Of a DNA stretch of 64,000 bases, positions 50,273-59,463 are shown in pieces (the first letter of the stretch is position 1; the number at the start of each line of letters is the position of its first letter). Below the pieces are notes generated by a model that was given only the letters and a program-made list of their open reading frames with translations, was not told where the DNA came from and made no database searches. Source of the DNA: Cellvibrionaceae bacterium (GTDB taxonomy: Bacteria; Pseudomonadota; Gammaproteobacteria; Pseudomonadales; Cellvibrionaceae); NCBI GenBank assembly GCA_021151825.1, contig JAGKWQ010000004.1, positions 319,218-383,217 on the forward strand, read 5' to 3'. Both the position numbers and the translations under genes were made by a program.

Positions 50273-52534
50273 ATGCAAACCTGCGTAAGAAAAATTATTT
50301 TTATTACTGGTTGTTTGATATTGGTGTCTTGCGGAGGAGGGGGCAGTGGCAATAAACCGGCAACTTCTTCAGTCGCTGTTTCTTCAATACCGATTCTTTC
50401 ATCCAGTGTGCAATCCTCCGCAACAACGTCCTCCGTCAGCAGTGTTATTTCAGGTCTCGCCAATCGCCCTGCGAATAAAACCTGCCTCGCACCGGCACCG
50501 GTAGGGTCGGGCACGACGAGTATTAGCTGGAGTGCGGTATTTCCCTCCTTGCCAAATATTTCTCAGGCCACTAATTTAATTCAGGCTCCTGATGATAACG
50601 CCAATTGGTATGCATTGCGCCAATCCGGAATTGTGGTGCGCTTTCCCAATCAAGCGTCAGCCAATGCACTGGCCAGTGTGTTAAATATTGAAGACCGCGT
50701 TGAATTTAATGGAGGTGAAACCGGATTGCTCGGCATTGCATTTCACCCGCAATTTGCGAGCAATCGCTACGTGTATTTTTATTACATGGGATTAAATGCA
50801 AGCAATGATCTGGAGTCGCGTATTGCACGTTATCAATTTTCCACTAACGGTACTATCGATAAAAACAGTGAGTTAATTTTACTGCGTTTTGATCAGCCGT
50901 ATTCAAATCACAATGGCGGTCAACTTGCATTTGGTAAAGATGGCTTTTTATATATCAGTTCGGGCGATGGTGGCAGTGGTGGTGATCCGCAGCAAAACGG
51001 GCAAAACAAAAATAATTTACTCGGAAAAATTTTACGCATTAATGTTGATTTAACTGGCGGTGGGAAAAATTATGGCATTCCTGTTGATAATCCGTTTTCC
51101 AGCAGCGGCGGTTCACCGGAAATTTGGGCCTACGGTTTACGTAACCCCTGGCGTTTTAGTTTTGATGCAGAAACCGGCGAGCTATGGGCGGGCGATGTCG
51201 GGCAGGGCGATTGGGAAGAAATTAATTTAATTACCGGCGGAGGTAATTATGGTTGGGGTGATATGGAGGGTGATAGCTGTTATAGCGGCAGGCCCAACTG
51301 TTCTACAACCAATAAAATCAAGCCGGTGTTATCGATTAGCCACAACACCGGCGTTTGTTCGGTGATTGGTGGATTTGTTTATCGCGGCACGCAATATCCA
51401 GCGGCTTATGGAAAATATTTTTTCACCGATTACTGCCTGAACACTATGCAATCTATCACTCGCAATGGCGATAGCAGTATCAGTGTGAACAGTCACGGCA
51501 ATGTGCCGGTAGATATAGTGTCGTTCGCGCAAGATAACCAAGGCGAACTTTATGCCATCGGGCAAAGCGGTGCCGGTTCACAAATTGTAAAACTCCAGGC
51601 CACAGGCGGTGAACGCGTTCCCGGCACTATGGCGCAACGACTTTCTGCAACGGGTTGTGTGGATGCGAGTAATCCCAAATTACCTGCAACGGCGATGATT
51701 CCGTATCACGTTGAAAATCAACTGTGGTCGGACTCGACAGAAAAAGAACGCTATCTCTCGGTGCCTGATAATCACAAGATTGAGCTCGCCGCAAATGGCG
51801 ATTTTTTATTTCCCGTCGGCAGTGTGTTGATGAAGCATTTCAAATTGGGCGATCAATTTATTGAAACGCGATTGTTCACGCGCGGCGAATTAGGTTGGCA
51901 AGGCTTTAGCTATGAATGGCGCGATGATCAAACCGATGCGAATTTATTAAGTGATGCCAAGGAAAAAACCATCAATGGTATTCAGTGGCAATATCCAAGT
52001 GCAGGGCAATGTTTAATTTGCCATACCCAGGTAGCCAACTTTTCGTTAGGGCTGGAAACGGCGCAATTAAATTCTGCCATGCGTTATCCGGCGAGCAATG
52101 TCACTGCAAATCAGCTTGATACTTTAACGCATATCCAGTTATTTTCATCCGCACCGACCACGGCACAAAAAGCGGAGAAATTATTTTCATTAACCGATAC
52201 CAATGCGACAGTTGCGCAACGCGCACGCTCTTATTTGCACAGCAACTGCGCAGGGTGTCATAGCCCGAATGGGCCCACACCGACGAATCTGGATTTGCGT
52301 TTTACCACTGCCTTGTCCGCCACCAACGCTTGTAATTCGTTACCTTTGGTGGGCGATCTGGGAATTGCTAACGCGCGTTTGATCGTGCCAGGTGAGCCCG
52401 CGCGTTCAATTGTGCTGGAGCGAATGAAGCGGCGTGATAGCAGCCAAATGCCACCATTAGCAACGCATCTGGTAGATGCAGCCGCGGCGCAAGTGGTGAA
52501 TGATTGGATTGCCGGATTAACGAATTGCGAATGA
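50273..52534 (+). CDS. PQQ-dependent sugar dehydrogenase lipoprotein fused to a diheme cytochrome c
   Basis: The start is ATG 50273 (GAGGG upstream), 753 residues. The signal ends in the lipobox LVSC then Gly, followed by a Ser-rich linker. The N-terminal beta-propeller (about 80-450) has the soluble aldose/sorbosone dehydrogenase motifs HNGGQLAFGKDGFLYISSGDG, AYGLRNPWRFSFD and ELWAGDVGQGDWEEINL. The C-terminal part resembles the SO2930 diheme cytochrome family, with heme sites C580-LI-CH and C659-AG-CH. It would oxidise a sugar and pass electrons through the hemes. No catalytic domain is missing. The surface location suggests a role with extracellular cellulose-derived sugars. Confidence 0.88.
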   Translation: MQTCVRKIIFITGCLILVSCGGGGSGNKPATSSVAVSSIPILSSSVQSSATTSSVSSVISGLANRPANKTCLAPAPVGSGTTSISWSAVFPSLPNISQATNLIQAPDDNANWYALRQSGIVVRFPNQASANALASVLNIEDRVEFNGGETGLLGIAFHPQFASNRYVYFYYMGLNASNDLESRIARYQFSTNGTIDKNSELILLRFDQPYSNHNGGQLAFGKDGFLYISSGDGGSGGDPQQNGQNKNNLLGKILRINVDLTGGGKNYGIPVDNPFSSSGGSPEIWAYGLRNPWRFSFDAETGELWAGDVGQGDWEEINLITGGGNYGWGDMEGDSCYSGRPNCSTTNKIKPVLSISHNTGVCSVIGGFVYRGTQYPAAYGKYFFTDYCLNTMQSITRNGDSSISVNSHGNVPVDIVSFAQDNQGELYAIGQSGAGSQIVKLQATGGERVPGTMAQRLSATGCVDASNPKLPATAMIPYHVENQLWSDSTEKERYLSVPDNHKIELAANGDFLFPVGSVLMKHFKLGDQFIETRLFTRGELGWQGFSYEWRDDQTDANLLSDAKEKTINGIQWQYPSAGQCLICHTQVANFSLGLETAQLNSAMRYPASNVTANQLDTLTHIQLFSSAPTTAQKAEKLFSLTDTNATVAQRARSYLHSNCAGCHSPNGPTPTNLDLRFTTALSATNACNSLPLVGDLGIANARLIVPGEPARSIVLERMKRRDSSQMPPLATHLVDAAAAQVVNDWIAGLTNCE

Positions 52535-52551
52535 AATAAAAATTTGAGTTT

Positions 52552-52592
52552 GAAAGAAAAACAGGCGGGTTAGTAATACCAACCCGCCTGTT
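52552..52592 (-). terminator. Terminator of sppA (probably also of the PQQ gene)
   Basis: AACAGGCGGGTT (52560-52571 on +) pairs with AACCCGCCTGTT (52581-52592). Read on the - strand it is followed by TTTTCTTTC. It lies between the convergent dehydrogenase and sppA genes. Confidence 0.75.
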
Positions 52593-52667
52593 CAATAAAA
52601 ATATATTTCTATTTACAGCAACTAATTCAAATTAATACCTGATCATTTTGCAGAATCGCTTTCTTTA

Positions 52668-54602
52668 TCAAGGTGCAACGCACTCAAAACATTTCACATA
52701 GATACCGCGTGGGTCATTCAGGCTTTTGATTTCCTGTAAGGGTTTTAATGCTGGCGCCAAGTCATTAAGTACGCTGAGCGACGAAAATTTTTCCAGCAAG
52801 GTTTTGGGTGCCAATGCCCCCGCTTGTCCACCCAGTAACGATTGAATTAATTCTTCCTTGGGTGAAAGCGGGCGATGTACAAACTCTACTTTATAGTTGT
52901 CGAGTTTGGCTTCAGTGGCGATGGCTGCGATAACATCTTTTAATGTGCCCAATTCATCCACCAAACCAATCTCTTTGGCTTTGGTGCCGGTCCACACGTG
53001 GCCCTGTGCAATTTCATTGATCGCGTCTTTGTCCTGTTTGCGTGCATCGGCAACCAGGGTGATAAAACGTTGGTAAATACTGTCCACACTGTGTTGCACC
53101 ACTTTACTGGCTTTGCTGCTTAGCGGACGATCAAGGCGCATAGTGCCGGCCAATTCAGTAGTGCCTACACCATCGGTGCTAATACCGATTTTTTTCAGCG
53201 AATTTTCCAAGGTGGGGAATGCGCCGAATACACCAATAGAACCGGTGATGGTCGTTGGTTGCGCCCAGATTTTATCGCCCGCCGTTGCCATCCAATAACC
53301 ACCAGATGCGGCAACACTGCCCATGGAAATATAAATCGGGATTTTTTTCTCGCGCAGTTTAATAATTTCCGCGCGAATAATTTCTGAAGCAAAAGCGCTA
53401 CCGCCACCGGAATCGATACGAATAACCAAGGCTTTTACATCGGCGTCATCTTTTACCTGACGCAATAATTCCACCATGCTTTCGCTACCGATGCTGCCAT
53501 CCGGTTGATGCCCATCGATAATCGAACCTACCGCAGCAATCACCGCGACTTTGTTTTTCTCCAGCGTTGGCAATTTACGAACATCTGCAAGATAGGACCT
53601 TACTCCAACACCGTTGTACCAATCGCCTTCATCGCTTTTGCCGGCGGCATCAATTAACAATTGTTCTGCTTCCTGACGCGAAATGGTTTTGTCTACCAGG
53701 TTTTTTTCAATGGCGAGCTTAGCACTATCGCCTTCAGTGAGTGCCATGTGCGCATCCAGATTATTTACATAATCGTTGATGCTGCCGGGTGCAAGTTTGC
53801 GGCGTTGTTCAACGTTACTGGTGTAAGTTGCCCAGAGTTCGTTGATCCATTGCTGGTTGTGCTCACGCGATTCATCGGACATGTCATCGCGCAAAAACGG
53901 TTCCAGATAATCTTTGTATTTGCCGGAGCGGAAGGCGTGAATAGTGATACCGAGATTATCCAGTGCCGTTTTGTAGTAATTCATGTAGCGGTCATAGCCG
54001 GTGATTTCTACTGTGCCCATCGTGTGCAGATAAATTTCGTTGGCATAGGTCGCAAGGTAATATTGTTCTTGTGAGTAGTTATCGCTGACCGCAATAATTT
54101 TTTTGCCGCTACTTTTGAAATTTTCCAGCGCTTGGCCAAGCTCATTCATTTTGCTTAAGCCACCGCCAACCAGGCGGCCCGGTTCCAGCACTAATACGGT
54201 TACGCGTTTGTCGGTCGCTGCGTGGTTAATTGCTTCAACCAGTTCACTGACAACCGTTTCATTTTCATTCGGATCTTCTTCAGACAACAATGCACTGGTG
54301 GGATCTAGATAACTGCGTTGGTCAACCAGGATTCCCGTCGGTGCGATTCTCAATGCAAAACTCGCCGGTAGTGGCTTGGGCGCACTTGACCCGATAGCGG
54401 CAATAATGAGCAGCACTAACAGGAGAAAGAAAATATTCATCACCGTGTTGCGCAACCATGTAATACCCCCGCCGAGGCCATTAAAGAAACGGCGTAGTGG
54501 CCCCGGTTTTTTAGCAGCAATATTTACTGGTGTCGCAGCGGGTGGTGGCGTGAATGGTGCCGGGCTCGGCGGAACAGGTGGTTCATAATGATTGACTGAC
54601 AC
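52668..54602 (-). CDS. sppA: Signal peptide peptidase SppA (67-kDa type)
   Basis: The 644-residue protein starts at GTG 54602 (AGGA upstream). A Pro-rich cytosolic stretch (1-45) precedes one membrane helix (about 47-68), then two tandem S49/ClpP-like domains in the periplasm. The N-terminal domain carries the catalytic Lys region (FRSGKYKDYLEPF), the second the nucleophile Ser in SMGSVAASGGYWMAT. It degrades cleaved signal peptides in the membrane. It is next to DUF2069, 14 bases away, so they may be co-transcribed. Confidence 0.93.
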   Translation of the reverse strand: MSVNHYEPPVPPSPAPFTPPPAATPVNIAAKKPGPLRRFFNGLGGGITWLRNTVMNIFFLLLVLLIIAAIGSSAPKPLPASFALRIAPTGILVDQRSYLDPTSALLSEEDPNENETVVSELVEAINHAATDKRVTVLVLEPGRLVGGGLSKMNELGQALENFKSSGKKIIAVSDNYSQEQYYLATYANEIYLHTMGTVEITGYDRYMNYYKTALDNLGITIHAFRSGKYKDYLEPFLRDDMSDESREHNQQWINELWATYTSNVEQRRKLAPGSINDYVNNLDAHMALTEGDSAKLAIEKNLVDKTISRQEAEQLLIDAAGKSDEGDWYNGVGVRSYLADVRKLPTLEKNKVAVIAAVGSIIDGHQPDGSIGSESMVELLRQVKDDADVKALVIRIDSGGGSAFASEIIRAEIIKLREKKIPIYISMGSVAASGGYWMATAGDKIWAQPTTITGSIGVFGAFPTLENSLKKIGISTDGVGTTELAGTMRLDRPLSSKASKVVQHSVDSIYQRFITLVADARKQDKDAINEIAQGHVWTGTKAKEIGLVDELGTLKDVIAAIATEAKLDNYKVEFVHRPLSPKEELIQSLLGGQAGALAPKTLLEKFSSLSVLNDLAPALKPLQEIKSLNDPRGIYVKCFECVAP

Positions 54603-54616
54603 AATAAATTCCTGGG

Positions 54617-55090
54617 TTATTGATTGCTGTCATCAACAGCGGGCGAGTGGGAGTGTTTGGTAGACAAATAATAATTCCAGTATTGCAACCAACGGCTGGT
54701 CATCATGGAGGCGATAAATAACACGGTAACCAATACAGTGATTAGCCAATCGCTCCATAACCAGCGCGTCATTAACAGTGGAACTATTACCAGAAAATAC
54801 ATCAGCGCTACAAAACATAACCAACTGTAACTACGATGGGTTTCGTTGCGCAACGCGGGAATAAATACCAGCAATGGAATAATTTGCACCATCCATAATT
54901 TGATATTGCCGGTCTCGCGAAATAGATTAAGTGCGGTAAACAATAATAATAAACCCGCATAGCAACCTAATGTCAGCAGGCGGCCAACACGCAATTTTTT
55001 TTGCAAAACGATTGCGTCGGCATCGGTGATAATAATGTCCTTTTTGCGCTTTCCATTGTCGGTTTCTTGCGTGTGCTCGGATTGAGTCAT
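54617..55090 (-). CDS. DUF2069 membrane protein
   Basis: The 157-residue protein has four membrane helices (about 38-56, 67-80, 90-108, 115-135), with RNETHRSYSWLCFVALMYFL as the family-type segment. An acidic/basic cytosolic N-terminus precedes them. Function unknown. It precedes sppA and follows wrbA on the same strand; arsC-wrbA-DUF2069 order is conserved in Pseudomonas. Confidence 0.85.
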   Translation of the reverse strand: MTQSEHTQETDNGKRKKDIIITDADAIVLQKKLRVGRLLTLGCYAGLLLLFTALNLFRETGNIKLWMVQIIPLLVFIPALRNETHRSYSWLCFVALMYFLVIVPLLMTRWLWSDWLITVLVTVLFIASMMTSRWLQYWNYYLSTKHSHSPAVDDSNQ

Positions 55091-55165
55091 GAATTAACCT
55101 TGTTGTTTCTATCGTGGTGCGATGTTAATGGAGCTGTTGCTAACGCGATTTTCGTTAAAAAATAT

Positions 55166-55762
55166 TTAGCTGTGTAACTTCAATGCGAGTGTTGCAACAC
55201 GTTTGCCCAGTGCCTGACATAAATCAATTTCGTCGTCACTGAGTTTGGTGGGTTTATCACCGTGCGCAAAATGCGATGCGCCGTAAGGGCTGCCACCGGT
55301 CAGCGTGGTATTTAACCCCGGTTCGCTATAGGGAATTCCGGCAATCACCATGCCTTGGTGCAAGAGCGGCAGCATCATTGATAACAAGGTGCTTTCCTGG
55401 CCGCCGTGCAACGTGGATGTTGAGGTAAATACGGCTGCGGGTTTGTTAATTAAATCGCCGTTTAACCAATGGCTGCTGGTGCCATCCAGAAAATATTTCA
55501 TCGGCGCTGCCATATTGCCAAAGCGGGTAGGGCTGCCGAGGATCAAACCGGCGCAATGTTTTAAATCTTCTGCACTGCAATAAACCGCACCGCTGTCGGG
55601 AATACCAGGTTCAGTGGCTTCAGTGGTGGCAGATACCGCGGGTACTGTGCGCAAGCGCGCTTCAATGCTGCCGGTTTGTTCGACGCCGCGCGCGATCTGC
55701 TTTGCCATTTCCAGGGTGGAGCCATTGCGGCTGTAATACAACACCAATACATAGGCAGACAT
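55166..55762 (-). CDS. wrbA: NAD(P)H:quinone oxidoreductase WrbA
   Basis: The 198-residue flavodoxin-like protein has the FMN-phosphate loop YYSRNGSTLEMAKQIARGVEQ (in part, about 9-29) and GSPTRFGNMAAPMKYFLDGT (in part), the WrbA signature. It performs two-electron reduction of quinones, limiting radical formation. It is cytosolic, between arsC and DUF2069 genes of the same strand. This protein is the short-loop WrbA subtype (198 aa). Confidence 0.94.
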   Translation of the reverse strand: MSAYVLVLYYSRNGSTLEMAKQIARGVEQTGSIEARLRTVPAVSATTEATEPGIPDSGAVYCSAEDLKHCAGLILGSPTRFGNMAAPMKYFLDGTSSHWLNGDLINKPAAVFTSTSTLHGGQESTLLSMMLPLLHQGMVIAGIPYSEPGLNTTLTGGSPYGASHFAHGDKPTKLSDDEIDLCQALGKRVATLALKLHS

Positions 55763-55829
55763 AAGATGGCCTCTTAAATAATGTGTATCTAATTGTTTAA
55801 ACGATTTTCAGGTGTTAGCCGGTTTTCAA

Positions 55830-56174
55830 TTAAATAATGGTTAAGACGTTTTCAGGCGGACGACCTACAACGGCTTTATCACCATTAATGGCAATAGGGC
55901 GCTCAATCAGCTTAGGATTTTCTACCATGGCTTTGATCAATGCGGCCTCACTAAGTTTTTCATCGCCCAGATTTAATTCTTTATAAACATCTTCGTTTTT
56001 GCGCAATAAATCGCGTGCGCTTATGCCTAATGTGGCAAGTAATGCTTTTAAGGCCTTGGCATTGGGTGGTGTTTCCAGGTAAAGAACAACATCCGGTTCT
56101 ACGCCGTTATCGCGCAGCAAGCTTAAGGCATCACGCGATTTTGAGCAGCGTGGGTTATGGTAGAGTGTGACCAT
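55830..56174 (-). CDS. arsC: Arsenate reductase, glutaredoxin-linked ArsC/YfgD type
   Basis: The 114-residue protein has the ArsC/Spx thioredoxin-like fold, with the active-site Cys10 in HNPRCSKSRDAL and the arsenate-binding arginines in LIERPIAINGDKAVVGRPPENV (in part). It would reduce arsenate to arsenite with glutaredoxin, but the chromosomal YfgD-like member may have another job because no ars operon is present. It is divergent from yihY by 73 bases. Confidence 0.9.
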   Translation of the reverse strand: MVTLYHNPRCSKSRDALSLLRDNGVEPDVVLYLETPPNAKALKALLATLGISARDLLRKNEDVYKELNLGDEKLSEAALIKAMVENPKLIERPIAINGDKAVVGRPPENVLTII

Positions 56175-56247
56175 TTTAAATATCCATTGTGGGAATGACG
56201 CCGATTATAGCGGCTGGGTTCCGGTTTAGGTTTAAGGATTTGTCGCT

Positions 56248-57513
56248 ATGCCATGGTTAAGTGAACAGTTGGCCAACATAAAGATGCATTACCGCTGGTT
56301 GTTGGGATTTTTCTGTTTGATGGTTCGCCAATATCAAGCGAAAGAATGCCAGAAAAGTGCCGCGTCGCTGACTTATGTAACGCTCTTTGCCACTGTGCCA
56401 ATGATGACCGTTACTTATTCGATGTTTTCTATTATCCCTGCTTTTCAAAATCTGGGTGATCAACTACAGGCGATGGTGTTTGATCATTTCCTGCCCAACA
56501 GCGAGCAGGACCTGGGGAAATACCTGCAGGATTTTTCCTCCCAGGCGCGCCAGCTCACTGCGTTTGGCCTGGCGTTTCTGTTGGTGTCAGCCTATTTGAT
56601 GCTCAAGAATATCGAGCAGAATTTCAATGCTATCTGGGGGGTAGCGCGCGGCCGCCGTGGTGTCGCCAATTTCCTGTTGTATTGGGCAATTTTAAGCTTG
56701 GGACCATTGTTGTTGGGAGTTGCTTTGGCGATGAGTACCTATTTGGTCTCATTTCGTTTACTAGTAGGCCCCTACGATAGCCTTGGCGTGGTGGAAACCG
56801 TGTTGCAATTTGCGCCCTGGGTGTTGACTTGGGCTGCATTCACCTTGTTATTTGTGGCGGTACCTAATTGCAAGGTGCCGGTCACCCACGCGTTGGTCGG
56901 CGGGTTTTTTACCACCTTGTGTTTCCAGGGGTTAAAAGCAGCGTTTGGCTGGATCGTTGGCCATTCTTCCTTCACGCTGGTGTATGGGGCATTTGCCGCC
57001 GTGCCGTTGTTCCTGCTCTGGGTCAATTTGATCTGGACCGTGATTCTGGGGGGCGCAGTGTTTGTGCATACGATCAATGCTCACCAGATCGGTTTGCGCG
57101 TCCGCAATTACCCGGATTTGCTCGCCAGCCTGATGATCCTGTGGCGCTGCTACCAAGCCTCGCGCGACGGTAATACTGTGCCGGAGCGCGCGCTGTTGCG
57201 GCAGGGTTTATCGGCGGAGCAGTGGTTGCGTATTAGCGAAACCCTGGTGAAACACCATGTACTCACAACTAACTATCAGGGCGATTATCTACTGTGCCAT
57301 GACCTGAAAAACCTGCGCCTGCTTGATTTGGCTGACATGCTGGATGTGCCGCGGCAATTACCCAAAGAGCGCGATTGCCTGTCGGGCCTGCCGTGGGCGG
57401 CAGAGGCGGTGACGGAGTTGGGCGCGGTGGATCATTTTACCCGTGAGCGTTTGGACCGATCAGTGGAGTCCTTATTTTCCAGCGGAGAGGCGGTTCAAAA
57501 TCCGTCCAAATAA
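56248..57513 (+). CDS. yihY: YihY/BrkB family inner-membrane protein
   Basis: The 421-residue protein has six membrane helices in its first 280 residues, with the family signatures SAASLTYVTLFATVPMMTV (about 37-55), YLMLKNIEQNFNAIWGV and YGAFAAVPLFLLWVNLIWTVILGGA (in part). The last 140 residues are cytosolic. Earlier annotations call this family ribonuclease BN, which is a misassignment; the true function is unknown. The arsC-yihY neighbourhood is conserved. Confidence 0.9.
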   Translation: MPWLSEQLANIKMHYRWLLGFFCLMVRQYQAKECQKSAASLTYVTLFATVPMMTVTYSMFSIIPAFQNLGDQLQAMVFDHFLPNSEQDLGKYLQDFSSQARQLTAFGLAFLLVSAYLMLKNIEQNFNAIWGVARGRRGVANFLLYWAILSLGPLLLGVALAMSTYLVSFRLLVGPYDSLGVVETVLQFAPWVLTWAAFTLLFVAVPNCKVPVTHALVGGFFTTLCFQGLKAAFGWIVGHSSFTLVYGAFAAVPLFLLWVNLIWTVILGGAVFVHTINAHQIGLRVRNYPDLLASLMILWRCYQASRDGNTVPERALLRQGLSAEQWLRISETLVKHHVLTTNYQGDYLLCHDLKNLRLLDLADMLDVPRQLPKERDCLSGLPWAAEAVTELGAVDHFTRERLDRSVESLFSSGEAVQNPSK

Positions 57514-57610
57514 GAAGGGTAAAAATATTTCTGCGGGGAAAGATCCCTGTCTATACTCTCGATAACGTTCGATTTCAGACCTTTTAATCATTAGAAGACT
57601 CGTTCCCGCT

Positions 57611-57976
57611 ATGGCAATTCCTTTGTTGATTTGTGATGACTCTATGATGGCGCGCAAGCAAGTCGCGCGCTCCTTACCCGAAGGCCTGGAGGTCGATATC
57701 ACCTTTGCCACTAACGGCGCAGAAGGATTGCAAGCGATTCGTGACGGCAAAGGTGAGATGGTATTCCTCGACCTGACCATGCCGGAAATGGATGGCTACC
57801 AGGTACTGGAAGCTGTTAAGACCGAGGGGCTGGATGCGATGATTATCGTCATTTCCGGCGATATCCAACCCACTGCCCACGCTCGTGTGACGCAATTGGG
57901 GGCACTGGATTTTATCCAGAAGCCGGTTAACCCCGACAAACTTGCTGATACCTTGCGAAAATTTGGCTTGATTTGA
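57611..57976 (+). CDS. Single-domain CheY-like response regulator
   Basis: The 121-residue protein is only a receiver domain. The acidic pocket is Asp9-Asp10, phospho-acceptor Asp54 in VFLDLTMPEMDG, switch Ser82 and Lys104 in IQKPVNPDK. It has no output domain, so it would act by protein-protein contact (as CheY or PilH do). No histidine kinase is nearby. It sits between yihY and avtA. Confidence 0.93.
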   Translation: MAIPLLICDDSMMARKQVARSLPEGLEVDITFATNGAEGLQAIRDGKGEMVFLDLTMPEMDGYQVLEAVKTEGLDAMIIVISGDIQPTAHARVTQLGALDFIQKPVNPDKLADTLRKFGLI

Positions 57977-58043
57977 TTCTGGCGTTTTATCCCATCTGCC
58001 GTTAGATTGCAGCCAGTTTGTTAACCCTGACTGGCGTAATTCC

Positions 58044-59324
58044 ATGACTTCTTCATCGTCCTCTTCCTTATCACTTTCCCGCTTTGGCCAAAAACTGTGT
58101 ACCGATGCTGGCATCGTCACCTTAATGGATGACATGGGGGATGCGCTGCGTGTTAATCCCGATATGATTTTTATGGGGGGCGGCAACCCGGCACGTATTC
58201 CAGCAATGGAGCAAGTGTTTGAAGAAGCCTTGCATGCAACGCTGGATGACGCGCGCGAAGCACATCAACTGCTAGGAGTTTATCAACCGCCGCAAGGCGA
58301 TGCAGAATTGCTGGATACCATCGCAGAATTACTTACACGTGAATATGGCTGGCCGATTTCGCGCGCAAATATCGCGCTTTCCAATGGCAGCCAATCAGCG
58401 TTTTTTGTGCTGTTTAATTTGCTGGCAGGGGAATATCCCGATGGCAGTAAAAAGCGTATTCAATTGCCGCTAACGCCGGAGTATCTGGGGTACAGCGATT
58501 TGGGAATTTGCGAAGATTTTTTTACCGCTACGCGCCCGAGTATTGAATTATTGGCGGATGGTTTTTTTAAATATCACGTCGATTTCTCGCAATTAACAAT
58601 TACCGCAGAAACCGGCGCATTGTGTGTTTCGCGCCCCACCAATCCTACTGGCAACGTCATCAGTGATGAAGAGTTATTAAAGCTGGATGAATTAGCGCGT
58701 GCGCATAAAGTGCCGTTTATTGTCGATGGTGCTTATGGCACTCCTTTCCCGAATATTTTATTTTCCAATGCGCAACCACACTGGAATGACAACACCATTT
58801 TAGTGTTGAGCTTATCGAAATTGGGTTTACCCGGTGCACGCACAGGCATTGTGATTGCCAACCCGGACATGATTAATGCGTTCGCCAAAGCCAATACCAT
58901 TCTCAGTCTGGCGACAGGAAATTTTGGCCCGACGTTAGCGCGGCATTTGTTGGCGGACGGAAAAATTTTACAATTAAGTCGCGAAGTGGTGGCACCGTTT
59001 TATCGCGCGCGAATGGAGCATGCTGTTGCAACCTTCAAGCAACATCTTGGCGATTTGCCCTGTTTAATCCATAAACCGGAAGGTGCAATTTTTTTGTGGC
59101 TCTGGTGTAAAAATTTACCAGTTTCGAACGAAGAACTTTATCAGCGTTTGAAAGCACGTGGCGTGTTGGTGGTTTCAGGACATCATTTTTTTCCGGGTCT
59201 GGAAGAGGACTGGCAACACAAGCATGAATGCATTCGTGTGACCTATTGCCAGGATCCGAAAATAGTCGAGCAAGGTGCACAGATTATTGCGGATGAATTG
59301 CGGCGTATTTATCAGGAAAAATAA
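58044..59324 (+). CDS. avtA: Valine-pyruvate aminotransferase
   Basis: The 426-residue fold-type I PLP enzyme has Lys259 (VLSLSKLGLPGARTG) as the PLP lysine, SRPTNPTGNVISDEE (about 196-210) and MGGGNPARIPAM near the N-terminus, the AvtA signature. It makes alanine and 2-ketoisovalerate (or the reverse) in branched-chain amino-acid metabolism. It begins 67 bases after the response regulator and converges with the DUF1552 gene. A Ser-rich start is unusual but short. Confidence 0.93.
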   Translation: MTSSSSSSLSLSRFGQKLCTDAGIVTLMDDMGDALRVNPDMIFMGGGNPARIPAMEQVFEEALHATLDDAREAHQLLGVYQPPQGDAELLDTIAELLTREYGWPISRANIALSNGSQSAFFVLFNLLAGEYPDGSKKRIQLPLTPEYLGYSDLGICEDFFTATRPSIELLADGFFKYHVDFSQLTITAETGALCVSRPTNPTGNVISDEELLKLDELARAHKVPFIVDGAYGTPFPNILFSNAQPHWNDNTILVLSLSKLGLPGARTGIVIANPDMINAFAKANTILSLATGNFGPTLARHLLADGKILQLSREVVAPFYRARMEHAVATFKQHLGDLPCLIHKPEGAIFLWLWCKNLPVSNEELYQRLKARGVLVVSGHHFFPGLEEDWQHKHECIRVTYCQDPKIVEQGAQIIADELRRIYQEK

Positions 59325-59410
59325 TTTCCACTTAACGAGCGCGTACGTGCGGCTTACGCAATCCTCGACTCGCTTGTTAACCGCGGGCAATAAATCTCCC
59401 CCCTGACAAT

Positions 59411-59433
59411 AAAAACAGCGCCCGAAGGCGCTG
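59411..59433 (-). terminator. Terminator of the DUF1552 gene
   Basis: CAGCGCC (59416-59422) and GGCGCTG (59427-59433) with a CGAA loop. On the - strand TTTTT (59411-59415) follows. It lies about 30 bases after the DUF1552 stop. Confidence 0.85.
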
Positions 59434-59463
59434 CTTAATCATTACCCAAAAACGGTAGAACTA

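Noticed and set aside
55830..56174. Arsenic-resistance island around arsC
   Set aside because: No arsR, arsB or acr3 is nearby; the arsC-wrbA-yihY context is the housekeeping YfgD arrangement.
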